From NCBI GenBank assembly GCA_009763385.1, contig CM019831.1, positions 17,138,080 to 17,202,079 on the forward strand: a stretch of DNA of 64,000 nucleotides, written 5' to 3'. Source of the stretch: Coix lacryma-jobi var. lacryma-jobi. Its lineage: Eukaryota; Streptophyta; Magnoliopsida; Poales; Poaceae. The notes beneath the pieces were generated by a model. That model saw nothing but the letters and a program-made list of their open reading frames with translations, was not told the origin of the DNA and searched no databases. Of this stretch, positions 1 to 9,972 are shown piece by piece (positions within the stretch are counted from its first letter, which is position 1; every line of letters begins with the position of its first letter). The translations under genes were made by a program, and so were the position numbers.

Positions 1-1443
1 ACGGTACCGCCAGACGTCTTCTCGAGGGACGTCTTCGAGCCGTCCGTCGAAATCGACCCGGGGGCTCGCACCTCGACGCCACCCCTCGAGCAAGACACGG
101 GGGCTCGACTCTCAGCGCCACCCCTCGAGATGGACCCCTCGACGTCCGCAGAGGCGATGCAGGTCGACACACACGCCTCTTCGTCATCACGGCCCTTCGA
201 TTGGCGGACGCCCTACCTCGACTACCTGACGCGAGGCGAGCTACCAGAAGACAAGACGGAGGCCCGACGCATCGCTCGGAGGGCCAAGACCTACGTCATC
301 TACGGCGACGAACGGGAGCTATACCGACGAAGTCCGACTGGAATCCTTCAACGCTGCATCCCACTCGAGGAAGGGCGCAAGCTCCTCGACGATATGCACT
401 CGGGGGCTTGCGGCCACCACGCAGCGCCGAGGACCCTGGTTGGGAACGCTTTCCGTCAAGGCTTCTATTGGCCGACCGCCATTGGGGACGCCAAGCGTTT
501 GGTCCGAGCGTGCCATGGGTGTCAATTCTACGCCAAGCAAACGCACCAGCCCGCACACGCCCTGCAGATGATCCCAATCACTTGGCCATTTGCCGTTTGG
601 GGGCTCGACCTCGTGGGTCCCCTCAAAAGGACAAGTGGAGGGTACACACACATGCTCGTGGCCGTCGACAAGTTCACCAAGTGGATCGAGGCTAAGCCGA
701 TAGGAGACCCCACCTCCGAGAAGGCCGTCGAGTTCATCGCCAACATCATGTACCGGTTCGGGGTGCCTAATGTCATCATCACCGACAATGGCACCCAATT
801 CACGGGCAAAAAGTTCACCAACTTCTGCGATGACAACAACATTCGCGTAACCTGGGCCTCGGTCGCATACCCCCAATGCAACGGGCAGGTCGAGCGCGCC
901 AACGGCATGATACTCCATGGGCTGAAGCCAAGGCTGTTCAAGACCCTCAAGAATTTCGGAAAGGGGTGGGCTACAGAACTCCCCTCGGTGTTGTGGGGCC
1001 TCAGGACTACGCCGAGTCGAGCCACCGGGTTCACTCCGTTTTTCCTAACCTACGGCGCCGAGGCCGTCTTACCTACGGACCTCGAGTACGGCTCACCTCG
1101 ACTTCGAGCCTACAACGAGCAAACCAGTGACGAAAGGCTCGCCAACGCCAAGGACCAGCTCGAGGAGGCTCGAGACGTGGCGCTCATCAACTCTGCACGC
1201 TACCAGCAAACACTTCGATGCTACCACGACAAGCACGTGCGCAAAAGGGACCTGGCGGTGGGGGACCTCGTGCTTCGACGGCTGCAAGATAATCGAGGGC
1301 GCCATAAGCTCACCCCGCCGTGGGAAGGCCCATACACCGTGGCCGAAGTGCTCAAGCCAGGCACATACAAGCTCTACGACGACCAAGGCAGGATCCTGGC
1401 GAACGCGTGGAACATATCTCAGCTACGTCGCTTCTACCCTTAA
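1..1443 (+). CDS. pol: Ty3/gypsy polyprotein, C-terminal part (integrase), 5'-partial
   Basis: The integrase inserts retrotransposon cDNA into the host chromosome. The reading frame is open from base 1, so the ATG at 130 is internal and the protein continues from upstream. The HHCC zinc-binding region has His codons at 397 and 415-420 and Cys codons at 511 and 520 (CHGC). The catalytic core has Asp at 607 (GLDLVGP), Asp at 784 (TDNGTQF) and Glu at 892 (QVERANG). The last two are 36 codons apart, the DX35E spacing of retroviral-type integrases. A C-terminal binding domain follows (GDLVLRR, then GPYTVAEV), and the frame ends RRFYP-stop with no chromodomain, as in the Tat lineage. No stop or frameshift is seen over 481 codons. 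Usage is GC-rich with many CTCGAG-type strings. Confidence 0.93.
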   Translation, partial: TVPPDVFSRDVFEPSVEIDPGARTSTPPLEQDTGARLSAPPLEMDPSTSAEAMQVDTHASSSSRPFDWRTPYLDYLTRGELPEDKTEARRIARRAKTYVIYGDERELYRRSPTGILQRCIPLEEGRKLLDDMHSGACGHHAAPRTLVGNAFRQGFYWPTAIGDAKRLVRACHGCQFYAKQTHQPAHALQMIPITWPFAVWGLDLVGPLKRTSGGYTHMLVAVDKFTKWIEAKPIGDPTSEKAVEFIANIMYRFGVPNVIITDNGTQFTGKKFTNFCDDNNIRVTWASVAYPQCNGQVERANGMILHGLKPRLFKTLKNFGKGWATELPSVLWGLRTTPSRATGFTPFFLTYGAEAVLPTDLEYGSPRLRAYNEQTSDERLANAKDQLEEARDVALINSARYQQTLRCYHDKHVRKRDLAVGDLVLRRLQDNRGRHKLTPPWEGPYTVAEVLKPGTYKLYDDQGRILANAWNISQLRRFYP

Positions 1444-1992
1444 AGGCCTCGAGGCCTCGTTCATTTTATCACTTTGTACAAACATGTCAAAATGAATGAA
1501 CAAACTCGTGCATTATCGTTCGTGTTGCTTCACATCTTAAGGTAGCCTCGACCCTGCCTAGTTCAGGGTCGAGCCTCCCTCGGGGGCTGACAAGGGGGTA
1601 AACACCCCCCAGACTCCGGAAAAAACGCGTGTTTTCTTTTCAAAAATTTGACCCTCGTCTCGACTCGCGCCTCGAGTGAACTAGCGACGTCTAAATCTTA
1701 AAGTACCTCGAGCCTCCAGGGTCGGGGGGCGTCGACATAGACGGCCGCCTATGCCCCCGGGCTACGGTGCCCTACCTACGCCTCCCCTCGAGGGGCTCGC
1801 GACGTATCAAAGGAGCACAGACTAAGTTAGCAGAAACTCGAGCTTGCGACAAAGAGAAGCGGTCAAACGCATTTGAAAAGAAAACAACTCTTTTCATAAA
1901 CAAATCACATATACATTCGGGTCTCGACGTACCCTCCTTTATGTCATAGAATTCTTACAAGGGCCTCGACGCCCAAATTTGGCACGCAGGCC
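1444..1992. other. Spacer between pol and the antisense gene of element A
   Basis: This 549-bp stretch separates two convergent coding regions: pol ends at 1443 on + and the antisense gene ends at 1993 on -. No credible ORF is seen. It is CTCGA-rich at first and AT-richer at 1820-1960, where 3' ends of either transcript could fall. No clear terminator or polyadenylation signal could be fixed. Confidence 0.7.
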
Positions 1993-4900
1993 TCAGTCCT
2001 CGTCGGTGCGGTACTCCTCCCCGAGGTCCACGATGGCAGGCTCGACCTCGACGCCCGAGCTCGAAGGAGGAGGGCTCCCGACACCGCTGCTGGCGTCAGG
2101 AGGCAGCACGTCCTCCTCGAAGATCTTCGCGAGCAACGTCCCCGGCCTCTCCATCTTCTCCAAAATCTTGTCGACACGGCGGTTGTTCCACTCCTCATCC
2201 TTCCCCTCGATCTCGATGAAGCCATTCGCGACAACGTGGACCGGGAAGCGGAAACCAGAGCGAACAACCGCGAGCGTCTGCTTGATGCCGTGATGGAGAG
2301 CTTGCCGGACACGGTCCCGCGCGGCTGTGTCGAAGAAGCACAAGGCGTCGACCAAGGCGTCGCCCCGAGCCATTGCACCTTCTGCCGCGGTCACAGGAGG
2401 AGCACCCCACATGGGGCCGAGCCGGTCGAGAGAGGAGCGAGCCCGCTCCGCCACCATCGTCTCATCTTGGAGTTGGTCCAAGAGAGCCTAGTTCATTCCG
2501 CGGAGCTCCTCGACCGTCTTCTCGACCTCTGCGCAATAAACAAGGAAGAGTGAGACGGCGGCGTAACAAAAAACTTCGAAGACCCAAACAAGAGCAAGGT
2601 GTAAGCCTCACCGTCGCAGTGTTGCCCAAGTGCGGCGAGGTCGCTGGTCAGGCCTTCAGCACGCTGCTCCAGCCTGCGCTTCTCGGCCAGCGTGAGGAGC
2701 TTCTCGGACCTAAGGTCCTCGATCAGCCGGCCCGCCTCCACCAGGGCCAGATCCTTGCGGATCACCTCCTGCCGCGCCGCCCCCTCGGCAGCTCGGGCGG
2801 TGGCGGCACCACTCACGGCGTCTTCGGCCTCTTTTCTCGCCGCCTCCGCTGCGGTTCGGGCGGCGGCGGCCTCGCCACGGGCGTCAGCAGCCTCCCGCTT
2901 CGCCGCCTCGACTTCGGCCCGGGCAGAGGTGGCCTCGCTTCGGGCGTCCGCGGCCTCCTTCCTCGACGCTTCGAGAGCGGCGGCGGCCTCCTCCTTGGAT
3001 CGAGCGACCTCGCCTCGAGCCACCCGGACCTCCGCCTCCGCCTCGTTAAGCCGGCTCGCCATCTGGGCGTTCCGGCTCAGCTCCGCGCGGAGATCTCGAA
3101 GCTCCGCCTCAGCCCGCTCGAGGGCGGCTGACACCTGGGCGGACCGACCCGCCTCCTCGGAGCAGGACCGCTCCGCCTCCGCCATAAGCACGGCCACCTC
3201 CCGGAAGATGGACCGCACCTCGCGCGGAGCCCCCCGCTAGACCGGCTGCTCGATGGGAACCACGGCGAGGGGCGGGCTCAGTGGGACGGGAAACGGCCAT
3301 ATCGGTCGGTCGAGCTCGATGTCGGGCAGATCCTCCTCCGCCTCGAGCTGCCCCGACAGCGACCCGCCGCCCGATGGCACGAGCCCCGACTCCCTCCGTC
3401 CCTCCGCCGGCGCTTCCTGTTGCGGATCGGTCGAGGGAAGGCTCGACCCCGAGTCCTCTTCCCTTGCCGGGCCCTCCGGCGCCTTGTCGGCGCTAGCCGG
3501 CACCTCGGGCGCCGCCACCATCATCGAGCCCGCGGAAAGGAGCGGCCCCTGCTCCACCTCGTTCAGGAGGTCCTCTACCGTCGGCTCCCTCTCCGCCGAT
3601 GCCTCTCCCCCCTTTCCCTCCTCCGTGGCCCAGCCCGTGCTGGTCGGAGCCACAGGGGGCGCAGTCTCCTCAGCCCCAGACGACGGCGGGGCCGTGCTCG
3701 CCCCAGGCGCTTCCCCCGGAACAGCCGTCGTGGTGAGGGGAAGGATGGCGCTCCCAGTTGGCACCATCGTAGGAGGAGGAGGAGGGGGAGGAGGCAGCGC
3801 TTCGGCGGATACGGTGGTGGCGGGCTCGATGCCATGAGCTGAGGCCCCTGCAATACGAGATGACGGAGATGTCAGAACCAGGAAGAGTACCTCGACCCCT
3901 GTGGTCGATAGCGACGGCCTCACCAAAATTCGCGACGATCATCCGGCCCCCTCGAGCCATGGCAGCTCGGGCCTTCTCCAGCCAAGTGGCTTCTCTAGCG
4001 GAGGAAGGTGCCATACCTCGAGGTGCCTGTGTCTCAACGAGGCTCGAGGTCTTGGCCCGCTTGGACGAAGCAAGGTCCACCTTCTGGTAGGAGCGCTTCC
4101 CCCTGAGGAGATGGAGATGGCACGCGTCATTAAAAGCAAAGAGGTGAAGCCTCACTACCGACGAGACCCAAGGAAACTACTCACCCGAAGCGGCGACTGG
4201 GCTTTTTCCCGGAATCACCGGACCCACTCGGGGGCTTCGAGCCCACCCCACGGCTCGAGCCCTGCGCCTGGGCCGTCTCCGCAGGGCTGGGATGGGGGGA
4301 GGGCTCCCGACGCCTCCCATGGCTCGACCTCGAGGGAGAGCTCTCCTTCCGCCCCACATCGCGGGAGGGCGACCGCACCACCCTCGTGCTGACGTCGTGG
4401 TGCTCGCCCCGGCGCGGGCTCCGGGACCTGCTCCGGCGCCCGCGCTGGTGGTCGCGCCCTCCCGCGTCCGCCTCCGCGTCCCGGCGGCGGTGCGGCGATG
4501 GACTCCGGGGACGCTCGCGCCCCTGGTCACGAGACGCTCGGGGGCTCCCTCCCCGACGCTCGTGATGGCGCGGGCTCGACGCCTCTTCTTGGCGCCCGCC
4601 CCTCCGCGGGCTCGACGGCGCCCTTGACGGCTCGCGGGGGTCGGGCCCGAAACCCTTCTCAACCTGTCGACCGCCTCTCGAGGCCTGACCCCTCTCGAGG
4701 CCCCCCGTCTGGGCTGACGCGGGGGCGGCCTCCGTTGGCGCTGTGGCCGAGGCGCTCCGGGTCCGGGGCTTCCTTACGACCGGGGGCGCGTCCGGCGCGG
4801 AGCTCGACGGACCTCGGGCCCCCGACGAGGCAGGGATCGGCACCGCCTTCCGCGGCTGCGTCCCGCGTGCCCCTTTTGTCGGGGGGACCTCCAGTGTGCC

Positions 4901-6287
4901 CTCCTGCACAGAGGAGCGGTCAGCCCTGTCATCAACGAGCCCCGCGCGCATCAAGCGCACATCCATCCCCTCGTCGTCGCCCTCCTCCTCATCACCACTC
5001 TCCTCCTCCGAGCTCGAGGAGCTCAGCTCGGGGGACCTGTCCCCAGGCTGACGGTTACGACGAGCCTTCGCCCGTCTCTGCTCCCGAGCTAAGCGTCGCA
5101 AGTTTTTATTTTTCTCTTTCTTCTTTTTGGCATCCTTGCTCTCCTTGTCCTTCTGAGCAGAGAGGCGCCTCACCTGAGAACCCGCGGCGTCCTCCCTCAC
5201 CGGGGGCCTCGACGCGCGACAAGTAAATGCCCCCTGAATAAAGGAGAAGCGTGATGAGACAAACCACAAGACGGATGCAAACGGGTCGAAGGAGGAAGAA
5301 GGGGGAGGAGGCTCGAGATAGCTCGACTCGAGGAAGGCTTACCAGGTCAAGACACCCCTCGTCGGGTGCCATCGCAACCAGGTTGGAGAGTTCAGGGACG
5401 AACGGCCCCTGGATCGTGATCGACACCCGGGAGACGCCCTCGTTCCGGGACAGCCTCTCTTCGGCCATCCTCGAGCGGTTGAGCGCCTCGAGCTGAGCCT
5501 GCGGGCCCATCTCGTGCATAAGAAGGGGGTGGTCCGCCAGCGGAAGGACTCTTCGCTGGTGGAACGCCCAAATGACCGCTTGCACGGTCAGCTTCTTCTC
5601 ATCCACCAGCGTCTTCATCATCTCCATCAGCGGGGCCAGGTGGCATTGCCTGTCCGCCGCAACACCCCAGGTCCACTTCTCCGGGCGTCGAGTAAGGACC
5701 CTGCCGGTGTACTGCGGAAGGAGGCCACCTTCGTTCCGCAGATAGAACCAATGGTCGTCCCACCCGGCCTGGTTGGTGGATAGCTTGTATCGCAGGTACT
5801 CGCGGGGGACGTTGGCCGACGAGGTCCCCGCCCTCGCGGTGATGGCAAGGGAGCCCATGCGCACGGGCCGCCTCCCGCTGGGCTTCAGGGACTTGATGAA
5901 GAGCTCGCCCCGGAAGAGATGGACGAACATCTCCCAGTGCAGCTCCATCTTCAGGTACCCCTCGCACACCGCGGCGAATATGGCGGCATGCGAGATGGAG
6001 TTGGGGGAGAAGTGTTGCAGCTCCACCTCGAAATGATGGACCAGCCCTCGCAAGAAGCGGCTCGGCGGGACGCCGAGCCCCATACGGTGGTAGCGCGTGA
6101 AGCTCACCACGTACCCCTCCGGCGGGTGCGGCTCCCGGTGCTCCGCCGACGGGATAACCCACCATGCGGGTCCCTCCTCCAGGTTGGGGCGCAGAAGCCC
6201 CTGGGCCACCAGCGAGTCCATCTCGCTCTGCGTCACCTTCGACGAGCTCCAGTCTTCGGCCGGCAGCATCTGTGTCTGGGCGGCCAT
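1993..6287 (-). CDS. Antisense, intron-containing Tat-element gene (Transposase_28-like), one in-frame stop
   Basis: I assemble five exons on the minus strand: 6287-5343, 5233-4185, 4102-3891, 3847-2612 and 2528-1993. Each junction has a GT donor and AG acceptor, and all four intron phases agree, giving 1326 codons including the stop. The introns are 43-109 bp. The ATG at 6287 sits in a strong Kozak context (GCCGCC before it). Residues about 30-315 match the plant 'putative gypsy type transposon' family (Transposase_28). Exons 2-3 are basic and Ser/Arg/Pro-rich. Exon 4 starts Pro/Ala-rich and ends as a long Ala/Glu/Arg coiled coil. Exon 5 is helical with an acidic tail. One TAG at 3237-3239 interrupts exon 4 with the same frame open on both sides, so this copy is probably a recent null. 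The function is unknown; related antisense ORFs are reported from Tat elements such as Grande. Confidence 0.75.
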
Positions 6288-7700
6288 GGCGGTGGCGCGG
6301 CGCGGATCCGGGCAGCGGACGGACGGCTGGAAGTCCCCAATCGACTAGCTCGAAGGAGAGGGCGCGCGAAGGCTATGGCGGCGGCGAAGGCCAGGGCAAA
6401 GTAAAAGGTTCCTTTTCCCCTCTTTCGATATTTATAGGGGGAAATCCGGACGGGCGGGATCTCCCACGACGTAAAAAGGTAACCGAATGCATTCAATGCG
6501 CCCACCTAACCACGTCTCGAGCCGGGTGCAGGATACACGCGTTACCTCTCCATTCGCTCCACTACCCGGGCCCGCCACGACCGTCGCTCCGGCTTCACGC
6601 CCGCCGCTCTCCCCGACAGTTTCCGCCTAAAAAGGCGTGCCCAACGGGCAGAAGGACTCCCAGACGACGGAGGCTTCTTCATAAAGGTAAAAACGGGCCC
6701 CGGCCCTAAGTCTCGAAGCAGCGAAGGCTGGCCCTCGAAAAGGGTTCGACAGCCGGCTTCGAGCACACGAGTCAGGGACACCAAGGGGCGCCACTCGTGG
6801 CATTACTCGAGGGCCGAGCCCTCGAGGCCCCTCACGTGTATCCAAGGCAGGGAGCTCGACGTGCAGTGAGATCCCCTCGGAGGGAGGCATCGAGCCACCG
6901 GGTCCTATCGAATGGACCCGACACTCCTGCAGACTGAGCACCCATGCTTTATGAGACCGCCTCCGGGCCACAGTCGACCCCTAACGAACGGGGCACGAGC
7001 TCTCACTTGGATTCCCCGTTACCAGCTCACCGGGAACCTCGATACTCGCCCACTCGGGGTAGTACGAGGCATCCCCCCTCGCATCCGATCGAAAGGACTC
7101 GTGGGATGACTAGCCAGGGTAATCGGCATGCCGGACAGCTCGAGGAGCCGGCCAGTCGGTTCAGCCTGGCACCCCTCGATGAAAGAGGGTCTAAAAACTC
7201 GGACAGTTGCGACTAACCTCTTTTCTTTATGTGAGCATGAGATTTTCAGGCCTCGGGTGAAAGCTCGACCCCCATCTCGCCTGAGCCCTCGAGGCCGGAC
7301 CTCAAACGATCGCTCGTTCTCCGTCTCGCTCAAGCCCTCCGAGCCAAGCCTCGGACGGAGTCTCCCACGACAAAGGAAAGGTAACCGTAAACATTTAATG
7401 AGACTACCCAACCACATTTCGAGCCTGTTAACAGGTACACACGGCGCCGCGATCTCCGCTCCCTGACGATTTCCGCCTAAAAAGGCGCGCCCGCTGAGCA
7501 GAAGGTTCCCAAACAACGGAGGATTCTTCGGGAAGCCCACGAGGGAGTTCTAACCACTCCCCCATGGTCTCGGGGGCTACACCCGCGGGTGTCGCTCGCA
7601 CGACACCCACGGATTCAGATCGACAAAACCCTCGAGACCCGTTAGCTATCCATCGAGATCCCAATATGGAGCCCCTGCTTGAATGCAAGCACTCAAACAA
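6288..7700 (+). other. 3' spacer of element A, with an internal direct duplication
   Basis: No coding sequence is supported here. Two diverged direct copies of about 180-230 bp are visible, at about 6462-6690 and 7361-7540. Both contain AAAGGTAACCG, CAACCACAT/CTAACCACGT and TTTCCGCCTAAAAAGGCG, then a GCAGAAGG block. CTCGAG-containing strings are abundant. The left part must also hold the antisense gene's promoter. Confidence 0.6.
6429..6436 (-). promoter_or_regulatory. TATA box for the antisense gene of element A
   Basis: The minus strand reads TATAAATA here, 142 bp upstream of the antisense ATG at 6287. Position and sequence fit a class II promoter. A similar box lies about 150 bp upstream of the equivalent gene in element C. 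Confidence 0.5.
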
Positions 7701-7715
7701 GGGCTCGGGGGCTAC
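7701..7715 (+). other. Polypurine tract of element A
   Basis: The sequence GGGCTCGGGGGCTAC lies directly before the LTR start TGTCGGTG. It is the expected plus-strand primer site for reverse transcription. It is not a pure purine run, which is common in Tat elements. Confidence 0.6.
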
Positions 7716-7764
7716 TGTCGGTGGTACAAAAAAGGGTACCCCCAATCAACGCAAAACACCCTAA

Positions 7765-8352
7765 CGCTCTATTTCCGTCTCGCCCGAGCCCTCCCAGCCA
7801 GGCCTCGGGCGAACGTTCTATTTCCGTCTCGCCCGAGCCCTCCCAGCCAGGCCTCGGGCGAACGTTCTATCTCCGTCTCGCCCGAGCCCTCCCAGCCAGG
7901 CCTCGGGCGAACGTTCTATCTCCGTCTCGCCCGAGCCCTCCCAGCCAGGCCTCGGGCGAACGTTCTATCTCCGTCTCGCCCGAGCCCTCCCAGCCAGGCC
8001 TCGGGCGAACGCTCTATCTCCGTCTCGCCCGAGCCCTCCCAGCCAGGCCTCGGGCGAACGCTCTATCTCCGTCTCGCCCGAGCCCTCCCAGCCAGGCCTC
8101 GGGCGAACGCTCTATCTCCGTCTCGCCCGAGCCCTCCCAGCCAGGCCTCGGGCGAACGCTCTATCTCCGTCTCGCCCGAGCCCTCCCAGCAAGGCCTCGG
8201 GCGAACGCTCCATCTCCGTCTCGCCCGAGCCCTCCCAGCAAGGCCTCGGGCGAACGCTCTATCTCCATCTCGCCCGAGCCCTCCCAGCATGGCCTCGGGC
8301 GAACACTCTATCTCCGTCTCGCCCGAGCCCTCCCAGCAAGGCCTCGGGCGAA
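7765..8352 (+). repeat. 49-bp minisatellite, 12 tandem copies, in the LTR of element A
   Basis: Twelve head-to-tail units of 49 bp occupy the U3 region, with a degenerate thirteenth to about 8395. Each unit carries TCGCCCGAG and, 15 bases on, its exact reverse complement CTCGGGCGA, so every unit can fold into a 9-bp hairpin. Early copies differ at single bases (CGTTCTATTT, CGTTCTATCT, CGCTCTATCT), suggesting stepwise duplication. The long frames read across the array have no coding support. Confidence 0.93.
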
Positions 8353-8610
8353 CACGATCGCTCTCCGTCTCGCTCGAGCCCTCCAGACCTCGAGCATGCG
8401 CGCCCCCACACCTCGAGCCTCAACACATGGACCTCGAGCTACTCAAACAGCCGTACCAGCCCATACCACGCATTTAATGCCTTCACCTACTCCGGTCATG
8501 TCCACTAGTACACAGCGTGTACCACAGTAACTCAGTGTAAAGGTCAAGTCTCGTTTTCACCACAAGCATGGGCAAAAGGGCACCAGTGCAGCACTGTTCG
8601 GCCATTCCAG

Positions 8611-8782
8611 GCACTGTAACTCCTCGAGGCCGGCTACACGCCCCTCGAGCCCTGCACTGTAACCCCTCGAGGCCGGCAACGCGCCCCTCGAGCTCTGCAC
8701 TGCCACACCTCGAGGCCGGCTCCGCGCCCCTCGAGCCCCCGTGGCGCCACCTCGAAGTCGGCTCCGCGCCCTTCGAGCCCTA
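8611..8782 (+). repeat. 43-bp tandem array, about 4 copies, in the LTR of element A
   Basis: Units begin with GCACTGTAAC-like sequence at about 8611, 8654, 8697 and 8740. The first three carry two CTCGAG palindromes flanking GCCGGC. The last copy is diverged (CTCGAA, TTCGAG). The array lies between the 49-bp array and the TATA box, so it is also in U3. Confidence 0.75.
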
Positions 8783-9054
8783 ACTACTTTCATGCTATTG
8801 GAGGACAGGTACCCCAAGACCCGGAGGGACCTCACCGCGTACTGTACATTCCGGGATGGGTGCTGTACGGCTCCCGCCTTGTCGCACCACCACGTCCGCG
8901 CCCAGGATGGAAGCCACGACCCAAGGACGCCTCAACAGCGACAATCACATCGGCTCCAGTGGCCCCGACAAGACAGAGTTCCTACCCTTCTCCGTATGGG
9001 GCACCATGCGCCCCGACACCTGTAATACTTTCGTGTAACCCTGGCCTCCCCTTG

Positions 9055-9067
9055 CTCTATAAAAGGG
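9055..9067 (+). promoter_or_regulatory. TATA box of the element A LTR
   Basis: The sequence CTCTATAAAAGGGG, about 280 bp before the LTR end, is a canonical plant TATA box. Transcription (start of R) would be expected about 30 bp downstream, near 9090. Confidence 0.7.
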
Positions 9068-9345
9068 GACGCTAGGGCCCTCATTCGGCAGGACGACAAA
9101 CAGAACACACGAGCCCACACACAGACACGAGTCCGGATTCCGGTCCACGCTCACTGAGCTTGTATTCTCCCCTGTACAAGCACTTAGGTGCAAGTAATAC
9201 AAGAACATCTCCCCCCGCTGGACGTAGGGCCTTCTTTGCCCGAACCAGGATAAATCCTTGTGTCCCCTTGCATCACCATCCAGGAAGAGAAGCACGCGAT
9301 CATATTACTCGTTGGTGTGATACCCCCGGGTACGAAACACCGACA

Positions 9346-9972
9346 CGCACTAGAGGACATCTCACCTCTATGTGCCCAACCAAGCAATTGGTGAAGCAAC
9401 AAGATGAGCCTCAACCAAAGCCACAAGTTGAGCAAGAAAAGAAGCCCCAAGTTCAAATCAAGAACAACCATCATGATGGTGACTTGATGATGAAGAAGAA
9501 AACAAGAAGGGGCAGAAGAGCAAGGCATCCAACTCATATCCATGATGCCAAGATGACGATGAGCAAGAATGAAGAAAAGAAGAAAGATTTGGCTCACATC
9601 AAGTGCTACAAGTGTGGTGATATGGGACACTTTGCCTCAAAGGGTCCTAACAAGCTTGAGAAGAAGGCTCAAGCAACTCATGAGAGGCAAGGCAATGAGA
9701 AGCAACATTTGAGCAAGGAAGAAAAGGCTCAATCCAAGAGAGTTTGCTACTCATGCCGGGAAAGGGGACACATGGCTAATTCATGTCCCCTAGGTATGAC
9801 TTCTAAGCCTATTTCAATTGATAATGATATTGTGCTTAGAAAGGATGACAATGGTACCACATTGGTTGCTATTGCAAAACATCCCGCTACTCATACTAAG
9901 GCATTGCCTAAGTATGTTGCACCTAACTTGAGAGGACCCAAACTAGTTTGGGTACCATCAAACCGTGGATGA
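9346..9972 (+). pseudogene. gag: Copia gag, C-terminal half with two zinc knuckles, 5'-truncated by element A
   Basis: Gag forms the virus-like particle and its zinc knuckles bind the element's RNA. The frame is open from 9346 to a stop at 9970-9972. It is cut upstream by element A, whose LTR happens to continue in the same frame, so the apparent start at 9160 is a chimera. A Lys/Gln-rich stretch is followed by knuckle 1, CYKCGDMGHFASKG, where the fourth ligand Cys is replaced by Gly. Knuckle 2, CYSCRERGHMANSC, is complete. The end (GPKLVWVPSNRG-stop) occurs where autonomous SIRE elements would enter protease, and no protease motif follows. The missing ligand and the truncation mark it as non-functional. 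Confidence 0.75.

Larger units (their letters stand above)
1..9345 (+). mobile_element. Element A: Tat-lineage Ty3/gypsy LTR retrotransposon, 3' part
   Basis: The window opens inside the pol gene of this element, so its 5' LTR, gag, protease, reverse transcriptase and RNase H lie upstream. Visible in order are the integrase end of pol (1-1443), a spacer, a spliced gene on the opposite strand (1993-6287), a long 3' spacer, a PPT (about 7701-7715) and a complete 3' LTR (7716-9345). The arrangement of pol, then antisense gene, then LTR is typical of Tat-type elements. The integrase ends in the usual Tat-type RRFYP-stop. The sequence after the LTR (from 9346) reads as gag of a SIRE-like copia element, so A inserted into element B. 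The left-hand TSD is outside the window. Confidence 0.9.
7716..9345 (+). repeat. 3' LTR of element A (1630 bp)
   Basis: The LTR starts TGTCGGTG and ends CACCGACA, a perfect 8-bp terminal inverted repeat. It holds a 49-bp minisatellite (7765-8352), a second 43-bp array (8611-8782) and a TATA box near 9056. The 5' partner LTR is outside the window, so insertion age cannot be estimated. The next base (9346) belongs to element B. Confidence 0.88.

Noticed and set aside
3237..3239. Possible extra intron removing the TAG in exon 4 of the antisense gene
   Set aside because: No convincing donor and acceptor pair lies around it and the frame is open on both sides, so a point nonsense change is simpler.
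2373..5226. Plus-strand frames of 100-250 codons inside the antisense gene region of element A
   Set aside because: They are shadows of the minus-strand exons and cross predicted introns without any recognisable domain.
7765..8352. Regular repeats resembling a CRISPR array
   Set aside because: Units are directly adjacent with no unique spacers, in plant retrotransposon DNA.
7679..8530. Two long overlapping plus-strand frames of more than 260 codons with repeats of a ~16-residue unit
   Set aside because: They are produced by the 49-bp minisatellite read in two frames at once. They lie in the U3 of an LTR and have no coding signature.
9160..9345. Start of the 270-codon frame that runs into gag of element B
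   Set aside because: This part is LTR of element A; the frame crosses the insertion junction by chance.
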